A stretch of 64,000 nt of DNA from contig NC_086349.1 in NCBI RefSeq assembly GCF_036324505.1, forward strand, positions 19,238,247 to 19,302,246, given 5' to 3'. Every line of letters starts with the position of its first letter. Position 1 is the first letter of the stretch. Shown in pieces: positions 1-10,800 of the stretch. Source of the stretch: Eleginops maclovinus. Taxonomy: Eukaryota; Chordata; Actinopteri; Perciformes; Eleginopidae. The notes under the pieces were generated by a model. The model ran no database searches and was not told the origin of the DNA. It was given only the letters and a program-made list of their open reading frames with translations. The position numbers and the translations under genes were made by a program.

Positions 1-1713
1 GATTCAGTATACTTATATACTACCTAATACTTAAGTATCTTTCATTATGCAGATGCTGCATTTTGTAGTTGAAAATTAGCTTACGAAGAACACATTCATG
101 CACATAAAGAAGTTTTGTGTGGGTGAGAAATAACTTCACTGATAAATATAAGTGTATTGGGTTGGTTTTCGATTTACGTGTCATTCAACTCATTGTTTCA
201 TGGCTATTACACGGTACTTCCTCCACACCTTGCAGCCACAAACGTTATATCCTCTTTCAATTCTGTGGCCCCCGACTCAGCCTCCACCCTCAGAGCTGCA
301 GTAGGTGAGGAGGCCCCACCCTGCATCTGTTCCAGGCAGGATGATGTCAGCATGTGGAGGGGAGTGTATATGAGGCTGCTGACAGTTAAAATGTCCCACA
401 GCGGCACACCCCAGCCCAGATAGGTCAATGTGTTGGCCATTCCAGCCCAGTTCAGTAAACGCCGGCCGGTCTACCCTTAATGGGTGTGTAGAGGTAGAGG
501 GCTAGGTTGGTGAAATAGAGAGGTTGAGGGTGAGGAACCAGGAGTAACCCAGAGCCTTTTCCCCTGTCACTGCTCCTCTGTGCTGATACACACTGGACTC
601 TAACCAACATACACACCGAAACAAAAGGGTCAGTGTGTATTCAACACAGACGCTTCTTCTTTGACGTCAGAATCACTTTCAAAATGTCACTTGGCTCCTG
701 AATGGCAGCGTCAGCAGTTTGGACTCTCCAGGAAAGAGCATCTGAGGCAGCCTTTGTCAGTCCGTCTAAACCAATGAAGAAAGTGTTTGACACTTTCTTG
801 GTTGAGTCACTCAACTTTGAAAACTGAGAATACCTTTCAATGGCAGTCAGGGAAAAACCTAAATGATTGTGAAGGAAGAGCCTTGATTGGAAACATAAAT
901 CAGTGAAACGTTTTCAAGATGATGTCTGTGCAAGGCACAATTAGCTAAGACATTAGAGCAAGAAGCCGAGACATACCCAGAAACACAAGCACACAGAGAC
1001 ACACATATACACACAAATTACTGTACAAGAAGCGGCCTGTTGTAGAAGCCAGGTGTACACTAGACAGACTAATAAAGGCTCCAATTTCCTCTCTAATGGC
1101 TCCAGTATTTCCCCTTTCAGCAATACATTGCAGTGTTTGGAGCCATGTTAGTATACCCACACAGGAGACAGTTGGACTGCCAGGGCCGGTGTCTTATACA
1201 CTTAGTCGAATATTAAAAACTGGTCTCATTGCTCCAACCCAAAATAGAGATGCTGACCTACTGCTGAATGCAAATTGTCTCTAAAGCTCTTTACTTAAGA
1301 GATTAAATCAAACAGTTCAACATGATTGTGCTATAATCCAGCTGACCCTCTCAGCCTACATCAATTTACAGATAACAGATACTCTCCTGTGGGAATAAAA
1401 TCTTCAATCATTACAGTCCATTTTACATTGCACAAGATGTAAGACATTTTTACACAAGACAGCAAAAGATCCTTTTGTAATCTTTAAGATTTTTTAAATA
1501 TAGATCAAATAAGGGATGAAAATGCAACAGTTCTCTTTTTCTTATTGGTTGATTTGCTTGTTACTTTCTCAATGAATCTACTGAATCTGAAAAATACAGA
1601 CAAGACTATTCTTGAGAAGGTGACTTCTTCAAAAATCAAAACAAAATTCCTGCTAGTATCAGAAAAGTTAAGAAGAGCAGCAAATCGTCAAATTTGAGAA
1701 ATTCGAAAGAACT
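1..1713. other. Non-coding flank left of the Tc1 element
   Basis: No convincing gene is visible. Short open frames near 200-440 exist on both strands, but none shows a recognisable family, a clear start or consistent splice borders. The sequence is AT-rich single-copy-looking DNA typical of teleost intergenic or intronic regions. No long tandem repeat is present. Confidence 0.5.
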
Positions 1714-1715
1714 TA

Positions 1716-1915
1716 CAGTGGGGCAAAAAAGTATTTGGTCAGCCACCAATTGTGCAAGTTCTCCCATTTAAAAAGATGAGAGAGGCCTGTAATTTTTATC
1801 ATAGGTATACCTCAACTATGAGAGACAAAATGAGAAAAAAAAATCCAGGAAATCACATTGTAGGATTTTTAATGAATTTATTTTCAAATGATTGTGGAAA
1901 ATAAGTATTTGGTCA
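1716..1915. repeat. Tc1 left terminal inverted repeat
   Basis: This 200-bp terminal repeat pairs with 3121-3320. The outer direct repeat lies at the tip (1716-1747) and the inner one at about 1898-1915. Compared with the other end, 1738 is G where the partner is A, and an A/G difference lies in the A-rich run near 1837. The inner 30-40 bp diverge. Confidence 0.93.
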
Positions 1916-1931
1916 ATAACAAAAGTTCATC

Positions 1932-2954
1932 TCAATACTTTGTTATATACCCTTTGTTGGCAATGACAGAGGTCAAATGTTTTCTGTAAGTCTTCACAAG
2001 GTTTCCACACACTGTTGCTGGTATTTTGGCCCATTCCTCCATGCAGATCTCCTCTAAAGCAGTGATGTTTTGGGGCTGTCGCTGGGGAACACGGACTTTC
2101 AACTCCCTCCAAAGATTTTCTATGGGGTTGAGATCTGGAGACTGGCTAGGCCACTCCAGGACCTTGAAATGCTTCTTACGAAGCCACTCCTTCGCTGCCC
2201 TGGCGGTGTGTTTGGGATCATTGTCATGCTGAAAGACCCAGCCACGCTTCATCTTCAGTGCCCTTGCTGATGGAAGGAGGTTTTCACTCAAAATCTCACG
2301 ATACATGGCCCCATTCATTCTTTCCTTTACACGGATCAGTCGTCCTGGTCCCTTTGCAGAAAAACAGCCCCAAAGCATGATGTTTCCACCCCCATGCTTC
2401 ACAGTAGGTATGGTGTTCTTTGGATGCAACTCTGCATTCTTTCTCCTCCAAACACGACCAGTTGAGTTTTTACCAAAAAGTTCTATTTTGGTTTCATCTG
2501 ACCATATGACATATTCCCAATCCTCTTCTGGATCATCCAAATGCCCTCTAGCAAACTTCAGACGGGCCTGGACATGTACTAGCTTAAGCAGGGGGACACG
2601 TCTGGAACTGCAGGATTTAAGTCCCTGGCGGCGTAGTGTGTTACTGATGGTAGCCTCTCTTACTTTGGTCCCAGCTCTCTGCAGGTCATTCACTAGGTCC
2701 CCCCGTGTGGTTCTGGGATTTTTGCTCACCGTTCTTGTGATCATTTTGACCCCACGGGGTGAGATCTTGCGTGGAGCCCCAGATCGAGGGAGATTAGCAG
2801 TGGTCTTGTATATCTTCCATTCTCTAATAATTGCTCCCACAGTTGATTTCTTCACACCAAGCTGCTTACCTATTGCAGATTCATTTTTCCCAGCCTGGTG
2901 CAGGTCTACAATTTTGTCTCTAGTCTCCTTTGACAGCTCTTTGGTCTTGGCCAT
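1932..2954 (-). CDS. Tc1-family transposase, intact, DD34E
   Basis: This 340-residue protein cuts and pastes the surrounding element through its terminal repeats in the nucleus. The length equals that of Sleeping Beauty transposase. Residues 1-60 form the first helix-turn-helix of the paired-like DNA-binding region, starting [15 protein letters not shown]-like linker (GAPRK) is at 59-63, followed by a second helix-turn-helix (about 65-115). The catalytic triad is complete: D153 in WSDETKIE, D244 in [10 protein letters not shown] and E279 in LNPIENLW, with 34 residues between the last two. The glycine-rich box (about 188-205, [17 protein letters not shown]) is present. The start ATG at 2952-2954 opens the conserved N-terminus. 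No stop or frameshift is seen, so the protein could be functional; activity is inference. Confidence 0.96.
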   Translation of the reverse strand: MAKTKELSKETRDKIVDLHQAGKNESAIGKQLGVKKSTVGAIIREWKIYKTTANLPRSGAPRKISPRGVKMITRTVSKNPRTTRGDLVNDLQRAGTKVREATISNTLRRQGLKSCSSRRVPLLKLVHVQARLKFARGHLDDPEEDWEYVIWSDETKIELFGKNSTGRVWRRKNAELHPKNTIPTVKHGGGNIMLWGCFSAKGPGRLIRVKERMNGAMYREILSENLLPSARALKMKRGWVFQHDNDPKHTARAAKEWLRKKHFKVLEWPSQSPDLNPIENLWRELKVRVPQRQPQNITALEEICMEEWAKIPATVCGNLVKTYRKHLTSVIANKGYITKY

Positions 2955-3120
2955 AGTGGAGTTTGGAGTATGACTGTTTGAGGTTGTGGACAGGTGTCTT
3001 TTATACTGATAACGAGTTCAAAAAGGTGCCATTAATACAGGTAATGAGTGGAGGACAGAGGAGCCTCTTAAAGAAGAAGTTACAGGTCTGTGAGAGCCAG
3101 AAATCTTGCTTGTTTGTAGG

Positions 3121-3320
3121 TGACCAAATACTTATTTTACCCAGGAATTTACCAATTAATTCATTAAAAATCCTACAATGTGATTTCCTGGATTTTCTTT
3201 TCTCATTTTGTCTCTCATAGTTGAGGTATACCTATGATAAAAATTACAGGCCTCTCTCATCTTTTTAAATGGGAGAACTTGCACAATTGGTGGCTGACTA
3301 AATACTTTTTTGCCCCACTG
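3121..3320. repeat. Tc1 right terminal inverted repeat
   Basis: This is the 200-bp partner of 1716-1915 in opposite orientation. It ends TGCCCCACTG immediately before the TA at 3321-3322. The inner direct-repeat copy is at 3121-3138 and the outer copy at the tip. Confidence 0.93.
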
Positions 3321-3322
3321 TA

Positions 3323-6300
3323 TGTGCTTTCAGATATTTATCCTGGCATGCCGATTTTACCAAAGTCAACATAATTAGCCTATTAAAGAAAAAATGCCAT
3401 AACATACAATTTCATAGCACAGTGGACTTAAGTCTTAACCCCCCCGGATATTGTGTTGAGTTGTTCAGATAAATTAATGCAAAACAAAAGTGCAACCGCT
3501 TGCATTTCCCTCCAGCCAAGTATAGAATAAAGAAAAGCCTTGAATGACGCTCTAATTATGTAGTTGTTTTTTTCTTAACCAACACTCTTCCCTTTCAGAT
3601 TTTATAATTGTCTAACAGTCCTCACAAAATCAGGTTCTTCACAGTTTATTGGAAATGAAAAAACAAAAGCCATAAAACGAATGATGCTTAACGTCAAACT
3701 TTACACAAATTTGTCACGGAATAAATGAGTCTAATTTAAAAGTAAACCTCGATCCCCTGCAACAGACAGCCCTGCACACCTGTCATCGGTCACCTGTAGT
3801 ACCTGCAGCAGATTGTCTCTCAAGGGCGTCTGAAGGTTGAGGCAAGAAACTATAGAAGAAGGCTCAATTAGAGGGCTGCTGTTATTGCTGCTACTTGGTC
3901 AACGTCAAGGATGTATAGAAACAGCCCCGGGCAAAAAGCTGCTTCTACTTCTCCCTGGGGTGGTGTGACAGAAAAGTGCAGCATGGTTTTCAAACACAAT
4001 TCCTATATTTTCTACGGTCCTGCTATGCCGCATGTGCAAAAAAACAAATCATTTTTCTCTCCCATTTCCTTGTTTCTCTATTTCCACATGTTTGCTGCCG
4101 AAAAACATGAGTCAAGCTTAGAGAACTACACTGGGAGATCACTAAGAACAGATTACTGTCCTGAAATTTACCATTTATGGTAGTTCCCAGTTTCTGCAAG
4201 CAGCTCCATGTGTGCACAGGTACACTTTACTCCACTTTACGAGTAGACATTAAAGTTCTCCCCTGAAGAGAATATTGCAGGAAAGGATTATCCAGACAAA
4301 CATCCCTAAAGGAAAATAAATATATGTTTTATAGTTCTTGTGCACTAATGCATGCAAACAAGAAGGTAGACACATGCATACGTGTAGACTTTGCCCTGCA
4401 GCAGAAATTCAGTAAATATCTTGTTACTGCCCTCTGTAAGCAATCCTACATCCTGTCAAAAGCAGTATGACACGACTACAAAGACAGTTCCAGCAATAAC
4501 TGTGAAACCCTGTGAGCTTTTGAAGTGAGCAGTGGCTCAAACCGGGAGGAGGTCACTTATTAAGATATCACTTATTGGTCATTAATTGATTTTGCCGGGA
4601 GGAGAGTTGTTGTTTGTGGTTGAGCATGTGTTTGCGTGTGATTTTTCAGTTTCTCTCCAGCCTCTTAACAAAGAAAAGTCACATGCTTCACTGGAGACAA
4701 GAGAGCTCCTAACACTTTCCGACTGCCTGACCCGGCCAAATGGAGAAGAAAAACACACAAGCACACATGCGTTTGCACGCAGAGACGCCAGGGCACTAAA
4801 AAACAACACACTCCTGTCCTCTTACTGTCCAATCAGAAGAATCCAAGCTAAAAATCAAACTGAAAGTGTAACATCAGACAACAACTGTGTTGCATTTAGA
4901 CTCCTACAAGATAAGACACATTAAACACACGCCCTCTCCAACAGTTAAAACAGTAGCAGCTCTGTCTTCTGATGCATCGTGAACTAATCACTTGACATTT
5001 CTTTTGTTTTGCTAATTCCTATAATTATCATGCCAGCGCCCCAGGAAATGCCACCACCAGCTCTAAGTGGAGGAAGAACCCAGGTGCCCTGGTTAGAGAA
5101 AGAGGAAGTTGTGGGTATTCCATGCACACTAATCGGGTGACTGTTAAACATGGTATTTGCATATGCGTGTGTTATTCTCTTTGCATGGGGCTTGGTCAGT
5201 ATTACCACACGTTCTTCTCCACAACTCTGAGGAATATGGTACACTTCCTTCCTCTTTATTCAACCAAGGAACCAAGAGAAAACCCGCCAGCGTGACTTTG
5301 ATGAATTCATATAACACTAGGTGGACAAAACTGAATTTAAGGAAGCGGGACCAATGAAGTGCCATAGAAATGCTTCCTCACAGTAACTGACCCAACCCTG
5401 TATTAAATACTTGTGGATACTGTGGGTTAAATTCATCATTTCCTAAAGCTTTCTCTAAAAGAAAACCTGTTCAGACGTAGGAAAAAGGGCGAAACATGAC
5501 TCACTACTTTTTCCACTGCCCAGGGTTTCTAAGATGTTGGCTTTTCACACAAGGTTACTTTGTGTGTTGGCCTTGAGTAGAAGGTTTGTACATGGCAGCC
5601 TTACCATAAATACTAGCAAATGGTGTTTATGGTTTGACAGACAGATCAAGGTGAAGCGTTTTTGTTGAGACTTTAGTATATGTTTCAGTTTTCACATCTT
5701 TTTTGCTGATGAAGTGGAATGTTTTAATGCCACATGCCTTTATCAAATGAAAGATCTTTGCAGTTTCTGTGGCAAAGAGTCAGTAATGTGAGCTCTACTT
5801 TGAAAACTCAGATACAAGCTAGTGATTGTTAGACAAAGCTGATGCACTGTAAGAACCAGCTATAACTTTGCTGTGTAACTTTTTCCCCCTCTGTAATGCG
5901 GTTTTGTGTTTCCGTAATTTGGTCCATGCTTCGTGTCTATAAAATTACCCCACTTACCGGACAGAAAGGTTAGGAATCAACTACAAGCAGGCACTTTGGA
6001 TTTTCAAAGGTCAAACTTTAATTACACTTTAAATAAATCCATCTAATGGCCATGATATTGTTGATACACGAGAAGGATGACTCTCCACTAATACTACCAG
6101 CAATCTAAGAGGATCAGACAGCTCTGACGCCAGTGAAGCCTGCCATGATCCAGGAAATGTAAGCAGATGTACAACACGGGCGCCGTACCACTGTATATAT
6201 GTCAGCCAGACCCTGTGGCTGCTTGGCTCAGCACCATCACATTGATCTGGGTCAAAAGGTCGTTGATTAGAGTCTTGCAGTCTCTAGGCAATGCCACAGT

Positions 6301-7241
6301 GTCTGCCACACACTCAGGCTCACACAGGCTAGCACAGCTGCTGCTGGTCGTCATGGAAACACTCAGACTCCCCGCTCCTTAAGACAACTCCCCAGTCAGC
6401 TAAATTATAGTGTGCCAAAAAAAAACCTTAGAAACCAAATACAAACACTAACATACCAGCGCTGAATTACGGACAAATACAGAAGCAGTGGTTGAGCAAC
6501 CGGTTAAGCTTAAAATCATCTTTGAAGTCGATGAGATGAAGTAATGTGATGACATCATTGAGCTAGTAGTGGTCAGCACTGTGTCACACATTCAATTTCA
6601 CCTCGGCTGCCCCCTGAAGTGAGCATGTATCTATTCAAAGTTATTTGAATTGTATGAGGAAACAGTCTGAGTGCTGTTTTATCATAGAGACAGCAAAGAG
6701 GGCATTGAACTGAAAAAACCTTGGCACTGTTCGCCGCTCACTACGTTACTCACCACACATCACTTGTTCAAGGAGTCAGAGGCTTCAGCTCTCGCTCCTA
6801 ATTACCCTATAGTCTACATAAAAGAGAAAACCAAACAAACTAAAACCAAAACACACGTATGCTGTGCAGCTCTCAAATTCCCAGAATGAAACACTGCAGG
6901 GAAGCCAGGAATCAAAGCAGCAGAAAATCGCCCCCAATGTATGTTCTCAATAAAATATGCAGACTGGCATGTATATTTCAGAGGGCAGTGAGAATTAGCC
7001 CACATTCAGGCAGACAGCTGTAAGCCCACCCAAACATAACCCAGACAGAGATTGGGTTTGGAGAACAACACACACATTTCGTAAAGCAGCAGCATCTGCT
7101 ACACACACTCATACACAAACCTAAATACAAATCAAAAGGCAGAATGTCTTTATGCAAGGCTGAGGGTGCACATGTTCATTCCCACATAATGTACACACAC
7201 ATCTATGATTCAGAGACGATGAAGCGCCATTAGTAACTCAC
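3323..7241. other. Non-coding stretch
   Basis: No gene is recognised. Open frames of 60-112 codons occur on both strands but overlap one another and show no family signature. A 34-codon open stretch near 6202-6300 on the minus strand was considered as an exon and not accepted. No long tandem repeats are present. Confidence 0.45.
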
Positions 7242-7640
7242 CAGCTCAACTCAGTTTGCCGTTTGCTTTCGATGTTTTCACTCTCTGTCAGACATCTCTG
7301 TAGATCCTTTTGTCTCTTGGTGTGCAATAGGAACATAAACATAAACAGAGTCCGATGTAGTCCAGCACCGAGCCACGAGCTGTCTGAGGAGCCTGGATGT
7401 TTTAGTAGTGCTCTCGCTGAGACATGAGTCTGCTACTGCTACTACTCTCTCTAACCAGCACCACGCTGCCTCTCTCTCCTCCTCCTCCTCCTCTTTCCTC
7501 CCCTCCTCCTCCTACTCTCCCTCCTCCCCTCACCCACTACTAAGCACTGTCCCTGCCCCAAAAAAAAAAGGGCTACTCCTGTCCTACGCTCTCCCCGTCC
7601 TGATCCCTGCACCATTCAGAGCAGCGGACCAAACAATGCA
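7242..7640 (-). promoter_or_regulatory. Candidate promoter and non-coding first exon (minus strand)
   Basis: On the minus strand a strong splice donor, GAGCTG followed by GTGAGT, sits at 7241-7240. Upstream of it is a CpG-containing, pyrimidine/purine-biased block with a CGG-type run (about 7640-7655). There is no long open frame into the donor, so if real this is a 5' UTR exon of a gene extending left of base 7240. A G-quadruplex-capable tract (7755-7779) and a GA-rich tract lie just upstream, as is common near vertebrate promoters. The 5' limit is a guess. Splicing and transcription are inference; no gene name can be given. Confidence 0.25.
7470..7540. repeat. CTCC-rich polypyrimidine tract
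   Basis: This is a low-complexity run of CTC and CCT units in which purines are nearly absent on the plus strand. It is inside the candidate first-exon region. It could form triplex-type structure, but there is no direct evidence of function. Confidence 0.7.
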
Positions 7641-7754
7641 TCCGCCGCCGCCGCTCTGAAAGAAACCCAGGAGCCGTTCTCAGCCGGCAATAATGCTGCC
7701 CAACTGTCACCATGGAAACTAATGACGGCCCAACAGAGGGAGGGGTGGAAATAA

Positions 7755-7779
7755 GGGGGGGGAGATGGGTTGGGAGGGG
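7755..7779 (+). other. G-quadruplex-capable tract
   Basis: Four G runs of at least three bases are separated by short loops (GAT-type, TT and A). This satisfies the usual G3+N1-7 pattern on the plus strand. It lies just upstream of the minus-strand candidate promoter at 7242-7640. Confidence 0.6.
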
Positions 7780-7789
7780 ATAGTTAAGT

Positions 7790-7824
7790 GAGAGAGGAGG
7801 GAGAGAGAGAAAGAGAGAGAGAGA
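7790..7824. repeat. (GA)n-rich microsatellite
   Basis: A GA-dinucleotide tract with a few interruptions lies on the purine-rich side of the candidate promoter region. Confidence 0.8.
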
Positions 7825-10800
7825 AGTAGCTGAATGAAAGATGGGGGAAGTGTGTGTAAGTATCAGTGGGTGTGCCTGTGCAGTTGTTGCGTGTGTGTTT
7901 GTGTGTGTGAGGATATAGGTGAAGTAGAGAGGAATTCTTCAGGAAGGCTATTATTCAGGAACCAGGGCGTTACTGAGGTTGAGTGTTTTTGCAACTAATA
8001 ATTCTCAATCTATATAAATTGTTTTGTATTTAAAACATGAGGAATCAGTAAATATTGCCTCCTAAATGGTTGTCTTGTCCAGCCAACAATCCAGCACCCT
8101 AATATTTAATTTAAAAGAATATAAAACACAGGAAAGCAGCTAATACTCACATTTAAGAAGCTTGCAAATTTAGTAAGGGTTAGGGTTAGTACTTTATATA
8201 CTTTCTTTTGTTAAATTAAACCATTTATCAAGTCAGTTGCTGATGTTTTCTGTTAAAATAACATATTTTTCCTGTAAATAATTTTGATTTATTGGTCAAT
8301 AATGACATCAAAAGGGAAAAAAGCTAATCCAGTAAATTCCAGTATTTCTTTTTTATAGCTCAAATACTTATCCAGTTACCAAAATCATTCTTGAAATATT
8401 TTGCTGTGAAGTGTCTGATCTCCTGATCCTTTCACTACTATTTTATTCCCAAAAAATGATTGTATTTTTGATGTTTTAATAATAAATGTTGTTATATCCC
8501 TTGGGGAGCCACTTTACCATGGGTCTCTAGGGAGTACATCCGAGTCTCTGTGCCACTTCCCCCCACAGACATGTGGATCACAAAAGCTGCCAGGATGACG
8601 CGCCCAAGCTGCTCCGACCCTCTTCATATGCACATATAATTAAACCGCCGCCCCCCCTTCATATCTCCCTGTGTTCCCCCTCTTCCCCTCTATAGTTGGA
8701 GTGACATCGGCCTGAAAGACACGGTGACATTGCCCGACACCGGCTCTGAACCCACAGACGAATGCCAACGATAACCATGGAAACACTACTGGAATATCCC
8801 CAGTTCCTAAATGATAAGGGCTTAAAAGCCGGTTGTGAGGAGAGCAGTGGAAGAGAAGGAGAATGTAAAGGGGGGATGGGTGTCTGTGTTCGATTTAGCT
8901 TCAGGAAACGCAGAAGCTTTTCATTTTGGAGGCGAGTGGAGTGCCTTTGAAAGGGTTAAAATGGGCCCTGATTGATCTTCTGGTCCTCATGTTGAAGCAG
9001 GGACAATTACAACATCCACCTCCTGCTGCTTACTGAAGGCCACCTCGTGCTGAACTGCTTGAAATTCTCACCAAAGTGAATTATGCATCATGCTGGACAG
9101 GGGGAACAGGTGCTGCTCTCCACAGCTATAGAGCTGACTGCTCAACCCAGCACACCTGCCGAGGTGAAATATTCTCACATGAGGGAAAGATGAGACAGGG
9201 AATTGGTGCAGCAGTCACCCTGCAGGGCAATCAAAAAAAGTGGGGAAAACCAATTTCAAATAAGAATAGAAGCCTTCGCCTTTGTGGGTTATCTAATGAG
9301 GCATGGTGCTCGTGCCCCCTCTTTACACCAAAGGGAGGAATGTGAGCTGTGGGTTAGGGAGGAATGCTGAACCTCTCACCATCTTGTTATCACATTTAGC
9401 TCATGTAAGGCAGAAATCTACTCTCATAGGCTTTAAAGGGTGCAAGTGGAAGTCTTTCATTTCCATGTAGTCTGGAATAAGCCCACTAGAGGATAGCGGA
9501 AATGTACCGAGCTGGCACCGTTCTTCTGCCCTTCTGTCACCCTTTACTACTCTCACTAATTACAACAATGATCTCTTTCCATCTGTCTACAGAGAAGAAA
9601 CTTGTGTGATTATCCTCCGTTCCTGTCACACACAAAAACACACAACAATATTGACGACTAACACTAGTCTAAATCTTCCTCGCTCTGCTGACCTGAGGAG
9701 GGAGTCTGTCACACATCTGCCCAATGGTATCACCAACCACACACATCCTGCTACACAGGGATGGAAAACATCACTCGCTGCCTCATGTATAACCTGAATA
9801 TGTTTCTCTTCTTATTTAATGCACACATGGAGGTCAGATAATGAGACAAATCTTGTGGCAATTGATTTCAATTGAAGCATAGGATGCCACATTTTAATCA
9901 GCCACCAAGAAACCAACAAACAGACATAAACAATGCCTTAATGCACGTCTACATTAACACTGTTTGAAAGCTTGCCAAAGATCTGTCTACCATCTTTCAA
10001 AGGACTCTTGATCTAGTCCTACTGCGGGGACACTGAGGACTTAGCCCAGTTAAGAGTCAGAGGAGACTTGGTACAGAAATCTGTATAAATAAACAAGTGT
10101 TTTTTAAATAACTCAGATCAATCAGCGGGCTGATGATACGACGGCACACTTGGTTTGGCTGCCTCAGCACGAACCCCGTGGCTGAAAGCCGGAAGCAGGA
10201 CACTGGGCTGTTGTCATGGAGACAATTCACATTCCACAGCATGTTGACCCAACTCCAGGATTTTTTTTTCTCCAAAAAGCCCTCACAAAGAAACGCAACA
10301 CAGGCGTGCACGCATATGAATAATTCTACACACTCGCTCTGGCACACACACACAGTAGACATACAGAAGCTTAAGCTGTGAAAATGAATAACCTCACATG
10401 ACTCTGAAGGTCCTCGAGTGCGAGCAAGACACAACACCCAGACAAACCTCAGAGGGAAGACAGAGGTTGAGGAAGGACACAGTTAATGCAGATGAAGTCC
10501 TCCACTGTTACTGAAACACATTCATGTTGACTCACTAAGCCAGGGATCGGGTTTCTCTGAGGGGAATTGCACTCTTTTAGATTCAATAGAGGGATCAATT
10601 AGAGCTTTCACAATTTAATTTGGCTTATACTGTAGTTATGAATAAAGACAGGTGATCCCATGTGACAGATTTCATTGGTAAGACACCCTGGTGTGACTTT
10701 TGTCCTTGAACAAAAGTATATTTAATGATCATTCTCAAATATCTGCCTGCTCAAATATTGACCTTGTCAGGCACCTTTACTTTAACTCCTTACACATTGA

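Larger units (their letters stand above)
1716..3320 (-). mobile_element. Complete Tc1/mariner transposon (IR/DR type)
   Basis: This is a 1605-bp Tc1-like DNA transposon. Both ends begin CAGTGGGGCAAAAAAGTATT reading inward. They are flanked by TA at 1714-1715 and 3321-3322, the target duplication expected for this superfamily. The inverted terminal repeats are about 200 bp each (1716-1915 and 3121-3320). The outer 165 bp or so differ at only two positions by eye; the inner part is more divergent. Each repeat carries an outer and an inner copy of the motif AAGTATTTGGTCA, the IR/DR arrangement known from Sleeping Beauty-type fish elements. The transposase gene lies inside on the minus strand and is uninterrupted. 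Near-identical ends, an intact frame and a clean TA duplication point to recent insertion. The terminal sequence belongs to a group I recall as widespread in fishes, but the exact subfamily name needs a repeat-library match. Confidence 0.96.

Noticed and set aside
207..440. 77-codon minus-strand frame with plausible coding feel
   Set aside because: The plus strand is open over the same bases, the ATG context is weak and no homologous family came to mind. Chance is as likely.
2305..2973. 222-codon open frame on the plus strand
   Set aside because: It is the antisense shadow of the Tc1 transposase gene and has no family features.
6202..6300. 34-codon open stretch on the minus strand that reads like a terminal exon (ends TQINVMVLSQAATGSG)
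   Set aside because: A start in the same frame is lacking: an upstream ATG at 6356 is in a different frame. One weak acceptor is not enough, and no family was recognised.
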